Below are positions 5,245 through 10,724 of a stretch of 10,724 nucleotides of DNA, one piece after another. The notes under the pieces are model-generated. The model was given only the letters and a program-made list of their open reading frames with translations, was not told where the DNA came from and ran no database searches. Position 1 is the first letter of the stretch; every line of letters starts with the position of its first letter. A program made the position numbers and the translations under genes. The DNA comes from Chitinophagaceae bacterium UBA4407 (lineage in GTDB: Bacteria; Bacteroidota; Bacteroidia; Chitinophagales; Chitinophagaceae), in NCBI GenBank assembly GCA_002390845.1, contig DGQT01000005.1:1-10724 (forward strand), written 5' to 3'.

Positions 5245-7476
5245 ATGTATTTCATGGAGCAGAACATTATTAAGAAAGGATCAATCGATAAACTGGGATA
5301 CAATTTCATCAATCCCGAATACCTGCCAAAAGGTAAAGATGAATATTACCTGCGCAACCTGCAGAACCGCAGCGGCATCAATTACAGGCAGCTATCTGCC
5401 TACGAAATTGAAGTGTTGGTACGTAACAACAACAGCAGCGACGACTGGAATAAAATATTGGTAAGCGATGCATTTAATGCTGAACTGGTAAAGAGTTGTA
5501 AGTTCTACGGCCTGGTGCGTATTGGTAAACTTGAGCCTTACTGTCTTGAATTCAGCGACCTTAAAGTGCCGGTTGGTTTGTACAATTCAACAATCATCAG
5601 CTGCGATTTTGGTGACAATGTTGTAATAGATAATGTACATCATTTATCGAATTATATTATTGGCAACGAGGTGATCATTGTAAATGTAAATGAACTTGTA
5701 ACCAGCAACCACTCGAAGTTTGGCATTGGAATTTTAAAAGAAGGAGAACCGGAAAGTGTACGCATCTGGATGGAGATCTGTAACGAAAATGGTGGCCGCC
5801 GTGTAATGCCTTTTAATGGCATGCTGCCTGCAGATGCGTGGCTGTGGAGCAAGTACCGCGATGATGATGCTATGCTGGAAAAGTTTAAACTGTTTACCAG
5901 CAATGAATTTAAAAATCACCGTGGTTATTATGGTAAAATAGGCGACCGTACTGTTATTAAAAATACAGCGATTATAAAAGATGCGTGGATTGGCAGCGAT
6001 GCCTATATAAAGGGTGCCAATAAATTAAAAAACTTAACGATTAATTCAGGCCCCGAAGGTAAATCGCAGATTGGTGAGGGCTGCGAACTGGTGAATGGTA
6101 TTATTGGTTTTGGCTGCCGCATATTCTATGGTGTAAAGGCTGTGCGTTTTGTTATGGGCAGCAATTCGCAGTTGAAGTATGGTGCACGATTGATTAATTC
6201 TTACCTGGGGAATAACTCAACCATCTCCTGTTGCGAAGTATTGAATTCATTAATATTTCCAGCGCATGAGCAACACCACAATAATTCCTTTTTATGTGCA
6301 GCATTAATTATGGGGCAGAGTAATATTCCCGCAGGTGCAACCATTGGCTCTAACCATAACTCAAGAGCAGCCGATGGTGAAATCATTACAGGGCGCGGCT
6401 TTTGGCCTGGATTGTGTGTAAGCCTGAAACACAATTCTAAATTTGCCAGCTTTACCATGATGGCAAAAGCTGATTACTCGTACGAATTAAATATTCCGGT
6501 TCCATTCTCTTTAATAAGTGTTGATACTGCAAAAGATCAGCTTACCGTAATGCCTGCATATTGGTTTATGTATAACATGTATGCGCTTGCACGCAACTCA
6601 TGGAAGTATGCTGACCGGGATGCACGCATTGCACCCATACAACAAATGGAATATGATTACCTGGCACCAGATACAGTGAACGAAATGTTTGATGCTTTAT
6701 CACTCTTTGAATTATTTACGGGCAAAGCATTTTATAAAAAAGAAAAAGCAGGAGAAATTATTACCGACAGTGAATGCAGTGCAAAAGGAAAAGAATTGCT
6801 TCAAAACAATGATGCCATTATTGATTCACTTGAAATAATTGTTACGGGTTTTGAAAATGCAAAACGCAAAACAGTCATCACTAAAATAAGGCAGGCGTAT
6901 ACCTTATTTAAACAGATGATCAGCTTTTACGGCGTTACCCATTTACTTGATTTTATGGAAGCCAATAATATTAAAAACATTGATGCACTAACCGAAGCGC
7001 TGCCAGCTAAACCTGTTCGTAATAAGTGGCTGAATGCAGGCGGGCAGCTTATTGCAGCCAATGATGTAGATTTAATGCGCAAAAAAATAAGGACCGGAAA
7101 AATAAAATCCTGGGACAATTTGCATGGGGTTTATAATGAGTATGCAGCAACTTATAAAACACAAAAAACTTTGCATGCACTGGCTACGCTCAACGAAATA
7201 AAAGGCATCAATCTAAAGAAAGTAAATGCTGCGCAGTTAAATCTTCTGCTAAATGAAACACTTGAAACAAAAGCTTGGATGACAAAAAAAATATTTGAAT
7301 CCCGGGCAAAAGATTACACCAATGAATTCAGGAAAATGGCGTATGACACACAACAGGAAATGGACAATGTTGTAGGCGCTTTAAAGAACAATAGTTTCAT
7401 TAACCAGCAGAAAGAAGAACTACAATCTTTTACAGAAAAAATCAACCTGTTAAAAAAGAAACTCAAACTAAAATAA
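5245..7476 (+). CDS. DUF4954-like protein with left-handed beta-helix (hexapeptide) repeats
   Basis: The 743-residue protein resembles the DUF4954 family known mainly from Bacteroidota and spirochaetes; its function is not established. No signal peptide or membrane span is seen, so it should be cytoplasmic. Hexapeptide-type repeats ([LIV]-G-x-x-x-x spacing) are visible at about 98-165 and 235-370, for example VVIDNVHHLSNYIIGNEVII and IGEGCELVNGIIGFGCRI, suggesting a trimeric LpxA-like helix. Conserved-looking blocks are MPFNGMLPADAWLWSKYRDD (188-207), a histidine-rich stretch (H341, H344, H345, H371), GRGFWPG (383-389) and MMAKADYSYELNIPVPFS. The region after about 450 is mostly helical, and the last 60 residues look coiled-coil. 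Such helices often occur in acyl- or nucleotidyl-transferases of sugar metabolism, but no activity can be assigned. An alternative start at 5254 (MEQNIIKK) would remove three residues. It is transcribed alone or from within the repeat-flanked gap. Confidence 0.82.
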   Translation: MYFMEQNIIKKGSIDKLGYNFINPEYLPKGKDEYYLRNLQNRSGINYRQLSAYEIEVLVRNNNSSDDWNKILVSDAFNAELVKSCKFYGLVRIGKLEPYCLEFSDLKVPVGLYNSTIISCDFGDNVVIDNVHHLSNYIIGNEVIIVNVNELVTSNHSKFGIGILKEGEPESVRIWMEICNENGGRRVMPFNGMLPADAWLWSKYRDDDAMLEKFKLFTSNEFKNHRGYYGKIGDRTVIKNTAIIKDAWIGSDAYIKGANKLKNLTINSGPEGKSQIGEGCELVNGIIGFGCRIFYGVKAVRFVMGSNSQLKYGARLINSYLGNNSTISCCEVLNSLIFPAHEQHHNNSFLCAALIMGQSNIPAGATIGSNHNSRAADGEIITGRGFWPGLCVSLKHNSKFASFTMMAKADYSYELNIPVPFSLISVDTAKDQLTVMPAYWFMYNMYALARNSWKYADRDARIAPIQQMEYDYLAPDTVNEMFDALSLFELFTGKAFYKKEKAGEIITDSECSAKGKELLQNNDAIIDSLEIIVTGFENAKRKTVITKIRQAYTLFKQMISFYGVTHLLDFMEANNIKNIDALTEALPAKPVRNKWLNAGGQLIAANDVDLMRKKIRTGKIKSWDNLHGVYNEYAATYKTQKTLHALATLNEIKGINLKKVNAAQLNLLLNETLETKAWMTKKIFESRAKDYTNEFRKMAYDTQQEMDNVVGALKNNSFINQQKEELQSFTEKINLLKKKLKLK

Positions 7477-7477
7477 T

Positions 7478-7532
7478 TTTTAGCCCGGCTGAGGTATTTT
7501 ATGGCATCTACTGTTGTGTCACTCACTTGTAC
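7478..7532 (-). repeat. Intergenic repeat, left arm L4 (inverted, GTGWCAC variant)
   Basis: The arm begins within 2 nt of the DUF4954 gene stop: TTTTAGCCCGGCT (7478-7490), ATGGCATC (7501-7508), then TTGTGTCACTCACTTGTAC at 7514-7532. It is the inverse of R4 at 9264-9317: the 20-bp cores agree at 19 positions and both carry the GTGTCAC variant not seen in the other copies. The outer AGCCCGGCT block mirrors GCCGGCTAA of R4 at the same spacing. The two arms are 1.73 kb apart. Confidence 0.75.
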
Positions 7533-7534
7533 CT

Positions 7535-7755
7535 ACCGTGTGTACACAAGTATAAATGGAACACGGATGAAACAGATGGGACGGATAAAACGGATTTTTA
7601 CATACTGCGAAGCAGTATCATCCGTGTTTATCCGATTACCGGGCTGGGCTTTTTAGATATATTTTCGCATTTTGCGAAAACAACACTGTGAAAATCCGTC
7701 TCATCTGTTTCATCTGTGTTCTATTATTTTACACAAAAAGATGTGTACACACGGT
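7535..7755. repeat. Nested 220-bp imperfect palindrome with stem-loops
   Basis: The outer arms ACCGTGTGTACAC (7535-7547) and 7743-7755 are perfect 13-bp inverse copies. Inside, 7559-7600 (from GAACACGGATGAAACAGATG through GACGGAT) is the inverse of 7689-7721 with two mismatches over about 28 bp; the left arm has an extra AAAACGGAT unit. The centre holds two perfect hairpins: ATACTGC-GAA-GCAGTAT (7602-7618) and TTTTCGCA-TTT-TGCGAAAA (7662-7680). A further ATCCGTGTTTATCCG lies at about 7620-7634. No ORF is present. It could be a MITE-like insertion into arm L4's neighbourhood or the DNA of a structured RNA. Confidence 0.7.
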
Positions 7756-8220
7756 GGCACTTGTACAGTTGGATTTGAAATGAACTTTTAACAACCCGCA
7801 GGTTGAAGCTACCGGGTCTATATCAATATTTAATTTTGTTACCCGTAAGCTACGATACCAAGAAAAACATAAATATGTAAAAAAAAAGTAACTGATTGCA
7901 TCATTTTATATTATATAAAACATCGATTCACAGATCGAATGTCTGTGCAGGTATTGTTAGGTTCAAATTGGGGTTTTATTTAATAAAACTTTTAGAATCA
8001 AGGTCTTTTGGTATCATACGTTCCTTTATGCTCCTGGTATTGCGGAAAGCGCTCTTTTGACCAAGGCTTTTTTATGTTGTAATACTTTTTCAGGAGTTAT
8101 GCTTCATTTGATTTATACCGGTAAACATACCCTGCTGTTTTCCTTTTCCAGATATTTAAAAAAAATGGGGGTTTAAGCAACCTTTTCAGTTGTTTAAATG
8201 TTTCACCAAAAAAAAATCAT
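7756..8220. other. Gene-poor leader of the lipoprotein gene
   Basis: No supported gene. The visible structures are a degenerate arm-like GGCACTTGTAC at 7756-7766, an imperfect inverted pair AGCTACCGGGT (7807-7817) with ACCCGTAAGCT (7841-7851), and an AT palindrome GTTTTATT-T-AATAAAAC (7973-7989) followed by TTTT, a weak terminator candidate. TAATTTTG at 7831-7838 fits the Bacteroidota -7 box TAnnTTTG, but no TTTG is found at the right distance upstream, so no promoter is called. The minus strand has two neighbouring open stretches in one frame (7998-8096 and 8100-8216) separated by a stop; they could be gene remains or chance. Confidence 0.45.
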
Positions 8221-8817
8221 ATGAAATTTTTAAACACTTTTTTTGCAGCTATAATATTATTGTCATTTGCTGCCTGTACCAAAACGACAGACGTAAAACC
8301 AGTATCAATAAACAACAGTACGGTTGATGATCTTTCTGCTAACCCGTCGGGTGATGTTGAAAGAAAAAGGCTCAGGGGTTTTCGGGCTAAAGTGAATGGT
8401 AGCCGCTGGGCTGCAAACGGATTGCAGGCTGATTCAACGCCAATTGAAGGTCCTGCCTATTATGCAACATTCGGAAGCGATACAACCTCATTACTGATTT
8501 TCGCAAAAGGAAGTTATGAGGGTTATGAAGATGCCAGTTTTGCCCAGATACTTTTATGGGTTTATAATTTCAATGGCCCGGGATCTTATACAATGGGTGT
8601 TGACGGTGCCACAGGTATTGCTGTATTTACTGTTGCTTATACAGATGGCCGGTTTAACCAGTTTTATACAGGTACTGACGCACCGGGTATCATAAATATC
8701 ACTGAATACGACAGAAACAACAAAATGATATCAGGCAATTTTGATTTTCGTGCAAAATCTTTGGATAGTGCTGTTATTGTACGTAATGGGCTTTTTCAAT
8801 CAGTGCCACTACAGTAA
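8221..8817 (+). CDS. Putative lipoprotein, DUF6252-like
   Basis: The 198-residue product has a lipoprotein signal: MKF, a hydrophobic stretch to residue 17 and a lipobox SFAAC with Cys19 as the predicted lipidated residue. The residues after Cys19 (TKTTD) do not form the acidic export signal seen in many Bacteroidota surface lipoproteins, so placement facing the periplasm is as likely as the surface. After a low-complexity linker, the domain opens with FRAKVNGSRWAANG (54-67) and ends with INITEYDRNNKMISGNFDFRA (158-178) and a VIVRNGLF strand (185-192). This pattern (AxVNGxxW, then ITxYD and ISGxFxF) is that of the DUF6252 beta-rich family, whose function is unknown. The gene is isolated: 744 nt separate it from the gene upstream and 580 nt from the one downstream, inside the L4/R4 repeat pair. 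The ATG at 8221 gives a compact signal; no Shine-Dalgarno is seen. Confidence 0.8.
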   Translation: MKFLNTFFAAIILLSFAACTKTTDVKPVSINNSTVDDLSANPSGDVERKRLRGFRAKVNGSRWAANGLQADSTPIEGPAYYATFGSDTTSLLIFAKGSYEGYEDASFAQILLWVYNFNGPGSYTMGVDGATGIAVFTVAYTDGRFNQFYTGTDAPGIINITEYDRNNKMISGNFDFRAKSLDSAVIVRNGLFQSVPLQ

Positions 8818-8848
8818 GTAAGGCACAAATCTATACGGTACTTTGTAA

Positions 8849-8980
8849 AACTTATTTCAACTCTGCCATTTGAAAAAAGGTGCTGGTAATTATCACAAGT
8901 CAATTATTGATTTTAAGTTTGAAGACGGCCAGCAATGCCAATTTCCAGACAACAAAAAATTGCCAGAAGCCCCTATTTAA
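8849..8980 (+). pseudogene. Possible 3' remnant of a gene (no start codon)
   Basis: A 43-codon open frame without an ATG begins after an in-frame TAA at 8846 and ends in TAA at 8978-8980. It includes KKGAGNYHKSIIDFKFEDG followed by QQCQFPDNKKLPEAPI. Its codon choice and hydrophilic composition resemble the real genes here, and its stop codon lies inside the terminator-like hairpin at 8967-8999, as would the end of a true gene. I do not recognise the family. Chance is a real alternative for a frame this short. Confidence 0.25.
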
Positions 8981-8999
8981 TTTAATTGAATGGGGGCTT
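8967..8999 (+). terminator. Strong terminator-like hairpin downstream of the lipoprotein gene
   Basis: AAGCCCCTATTTAA (8967-8980) pairs with TTGAATGGGGGCTT (8986-8999) around a TTTAA loop. The stem is 14 bp, including two G-U pairs and a GC-rich base, and is followed by GTTTATCTT. It lies about 150 nt after the lipoprotein stop and is the best intrinsic terminator candidate in the window. Confidence 0.65.
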
Positions 9000-9263
9000 G
9001 TTTATCTTGGTTATAGCTATAGCTAACTGTTGTTTCATTGTTCTTGTTTCGAAGTTGGCATCTCTACACACTTTTTCCTAAAGTTGGGAAATTATAGTTA
9101 GGGTCAGACACCAAAAACTCAGCTTACATCCAAACTTTCATATACAAATGTCCAGCTAGATATCATTTTAACGACGTTATTTGCAACCTGCCTTACGGCT
9201 AATTATTAAGCCAAAATTATGCTTGATAAACGGGCTATATAAAAGTTGCCATATAAACCCACA
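9000..9263. other. Intergenic stretch before arm R4, no gene seen
   Basis: I find no supported gene here. A perfect 12-bp palindrome TAGCTATAGCTA lies at 9014-9025. The remainder is AT-rich with no convincing promoter, hairpin or coding pattern on either strand. Confidence 0.4.
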
Positions 9264-9317
9264 GCACAAGTGAGTGACACAACGAAAGCTGAAGTGCATA
9301 TCAATGCCGGCTAAATA
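9264..9317 (+). repeat. Intergenic repeat, right arm R4 (upstream of oxidoreductase gene)
   Basis: The core is GCACAAGTGAGTGACACAAC, followed by GAAAGCTGAAG and, 20 nt after AAGC, GCCGGCTAAATAAA. It shares the GTGACAC variant with L4. It lies 80 nt before the TTG start at 9398, further from its gene than R2 or R3. Confidence 0.75.
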
Positions 9318-9397
9318 AATACTCTAAATAGTTTTTTAAAAATGTAATATTCTGGCACCCGGTATTACTAACTAAACGAAACAATCACCAAACAACA

Positions 9398-10555
9398 TTG
9401 AAAAATTTATCCCGCCGTTCATTCCTGCAAAATTTAGGTATTGGGGCTGGCGCTGCGACTGCTGCGCTTACGCTGCCATCGTATATTATTCCGGGCAAAA
9501 ATCATCAGAAAGTTTATGATGGTAAAAAACTAAACATTGCATTGTGCGGCCTTGGAAATTATGCAGGTGCTTTAGCTTATGGTTTGGAGACATCGCAATA
9601 TTGCAGGCTGGCTGGCATTGTTACGGGCCACCCGGAAAAAGCTGAAGCATGGAAGAAGCAATATAACATTGCGAAAAAAAATATTTACAATTATCAAAAC
9701 TTTGATGAGATTGTAAATAACAAAGATATTGACCTGGTGTATGTAGTATTACCAAATGCCATGCACAAAGAATTTACCATCAGGGCCGCAAAAGCAGGCA
9801 AGCACGTGATTACGGAAAAGCCAATGGCAACGTCGGTTGAAGATTGTAAAGCAATGATAAAAGCGTGTAACGATGCGGGTGTTCAACTGGCGGTTGGTTA
9901 CCGTTTGCATTATGAACCTTATCATCTTGAACTTAAAAGGTTGGGACAGCAAAAAGTTTTTGGGCAGGTTCGTTTTATAGAGGCTGCTCTTGGCTATAAA
10001 ACTTACGACGATGCAAAGGGATTGCAGGGAGTGGATTTTAATGATCCTACAGAATGGCGGTTAAATAAAAAAATGGCAGGTGGCGGCCCGCTTATGGATT
10101 TGGGCATTTATTGTATTCAAAGCAGCAGGTATGTTTTAGGTGAAGAACCCATTGCTGTAAGCGCCCAGTTTAGCTCGGTAAGAAGTGTAAAATTATTTGC
10201 GCAGGTGGAAGAAGCTATTACCTGGCAAATGGAATTTCCGGGTGGTACGTTATGCAGCTCTGTTAGTTCTTATGGTTATAATATTGACAGGTTTTTTGCA
10301 TCAGCCGATAATGGCGAATTTGAATTGAGCCCCGGTCTTAGCTACGGACCGTTTAAAGGAAAAACAAGTAATGGTGATTTGAGTTTTCCGGATATTAATC
10401 AACAGACTACACAATTGGATGAAATAGGAAAATTGATCGTAGCGGGCAGGCCTTTGCCTGCGCATATTACAGGTGAGGAAGGAATAAAAGACATCAGAAT
10501 AATTGAAGCTATTTATAAAGCTGCACAAACAGGAAGAAGGATTACCATATCCTGA
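9398..10555 (+). CDS. Tat-exported Gfo/Idh/MocA-family oxidoreductase
   Basis: The 385-residue product is a predicted periplasmic NAD(P)-dependent sugar oxidoreductase. A twin-arginine signal SRRSFL is at residues 5-10, followed by a Gly/Ala-rich hydrophobic core to about 30, so it should be exported folded with its cofactor. The Rossmann motif is GLGNYA (51-56). The family EKP motif is E140-K141-P142, with K141 the expected catalytic lysine. The block AGGGPLMDLGIYCIQ (227-241) places D234 and Y238 where many members have Asp and His; the Tyr resembles glucose-fructose oxidoreductase (GFOR), also a Tat-exported member. The best start is TTG at 9398: no in-frame ATG precedes the twin arginines and it leaves the usual four residues before them. 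The substrate is unknown; a GFOR-like or other sugar dehydrogenase are both possible. It stands alone downstream of repeat arm R4. Confidence 0.9.
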   Translation: MKNLSRRSFLQNLGIGAGAATAALTLPSYIIPGKNHQKVYDGKKLNIALCGLGNYAGALAYGLETSQYCRLAGIVTGHPEKAEAWKKQYNIAKKNIYNYQNFDEIVNNKDIDLVYVVLPNAMHKEFTIRAAKAGKHVITEKPMATSVEDCKAMIKACNDAGVQLAVGYRLHYEPYHLELKRLGQQKVFGQVRFIEAALGYKTYDDAKGLQGVDFNDPTEWRLNKKMAGGGPLMDLGIYCIQSSRYVLGEEPIAVSAQFSSVRSVKLFAQVEEAITWQMEFPGGTLCSSVSSYGYNIDRFFASADNGEFELSPGLSYGPFKGKTSNGDLSFPDINQQTTQLDEIGKLIVAGRPLPAHITGEEGIKDIRIIEAIYKAAQTGRRITIS

Positions 10556-10724
10556 TCTTGTTATACTATTCAGTTCACGGGAATTGCTTGTTGCCAAACT
10601 TATATTTACGTCACTACAATTGAAAAAGACGGGCATTAAATAATTGATTATTGTTTTTTCTAAATTGCATTTACTAATGCCAATACATTTGTTGGTGGTA
10701 ATACCACAGGTGTTCGGAAGAAAT
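10556..10724. other. Downstream intergenic region to window end
   Basis: GGCATTA (10632-10638) is complementary to TAATGCC (10675-10681) but with a 36-nt loop, and GTGGT-AAT-ACCAC forms a small hairpin at 10695-10707; neither is a convincing terminator. An ATG at 10677 opens a frame to the window end (MPIHLLVVIPQVFGRN), too short to call a gene. Confidence 0.3.

Noticed and set aside
5082..5312. Minus-strand 76-codon ORF across repeat arm R3 and the start of the DUF4954 gene
   Set aside because: It consists of repeat DNA plus antisense of a conserved gene, and the translation shows no family pattern.
7831..7838. TAATTTTG as a Bacteroidota -7 promoter element for the lipoprotein gene
   Set aside because: No TTTG -33 element at 17-23 bp upstream, and the start codon is about 380 nt away; a match to this short motif is expected by chance in AT-rich DNA.
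7973..7993. AT-only palindrome plus TTTT as a terminator
   Set aside because: The stem has only one GC pair and a single-base centre, so it is unlikely to be stable enough to stop transcription.
9001..9263. tRNA or small structured RNA in the gap before the oxidoreductase gene
   Set aside because: No cloverleaf, CCA end or sustained stem structure could be found; only one 12-bp palindrome is present.
1..9317. Repeats as a CRISPR array or integron attC sites
   Set aside because: Copies are kilobases apart, occur in both orientations, and have no regular short spacers, cas genes, integrase or GTTRRRY-type recombination core.
10301..10636. Minus-strand ORF (MPVFFNCSDV...) that stays open to the right window edge
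   Set aside because: Most of it is antisense to the oxidoreductase gene; the remaining part is short, and no domain or signal is visible. It was considered as the end of a gene entering from the right, but the open frame continues deep into the oxidoreductase gene, as shadows do.
10677..10724. Start of a new gene at the right edge (MPIHLLVVIPQVFGRN)
   Set aside because: Sixteen codons at the window edge cannot be told from chance.

Overview
The window looks like chromosomal DNA of a Bacteroidota bacterium, most likely Chitinophagaceae or a close relative. The reasons are AT-rich intergenic DNA, start codons without a clear Shine-Dalgarno sequence, proteins of largely Bacteroidota-type families (a DUF4954-like hexapeptide-repeat protein, a DUF6252-like lipoprotein, a BBP2-like porin) and a kdp locus whose KdpD is split into two proteins. 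The taxonomic call is inference from gene content; no search was run.

Layout: (1) 222-4917 is the 3' part of a high-affinity potassium-uptake (kdp) locus. It holds kdpC, a small outer-membrane beta-barrel porin 13 nt later, then after a 214-nt gap a KdpD that has only the N-terminal KdpD and USP-like domains, overlapping by one base (TAATG) a membrane histidine kinase (TM-sensor-TM-HAMP-PAS-HisKA-HATPase). kdpA, kdpB and the response regulator are not in the window; kdpA and kdpB presumably lie to the left. (2) 5245-7476 is a large hexapeptide-repeat (beta-helix) protein of the DUF4954 type. (3) 8221-8817 is a small lipoprotein in the middle of about 1.8 kb of otherwise gene-poor DNA. (4) 9398-10555 is a Tat-exported Gfo/Idh/MocA oxidoreductase with a TTG start. 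All genes are on the + strand.

The most distinctive structure is in the gaps. A dispersed repeat of roughly 55 bp recurs seven times, with a core of type GTACAAGWGTGCGACGCAAC, then about 20-22 nt, then GCCNGG-YTAA-like sequence. Four copies (R arms) point toward the next gene and lie just upstream of kdpC, kdpD, the DUF4954 gene and the oxidoreductase gene. Three copies (L arms) are inverted and lie on the left side of an intergenic region. L and R arms form head-to-head inverted pairs enclosing about 100 bp (8-187), about 120 bp (5011-5244) and about 1.7 kb with the lipoprotein (7478-9317). The palindromic core changes in a compensated way between copies (GCGWCGC versus GTGWCAC). Inside the last pair is a second, unrelated 220-bp palindrome (7535-7755).

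The kdp genes probably work as a unit: the porin would admit K+ across the outer membrane, KdpFABC would pump it across the inner membrane, and the split KdpD/kinase pair would sense K+ limitation. The repeat family is the best candidate here for something not well described. Whether it is a MITE-like element, a REP-like structure or a regulatory leader cannot be decided from this window.
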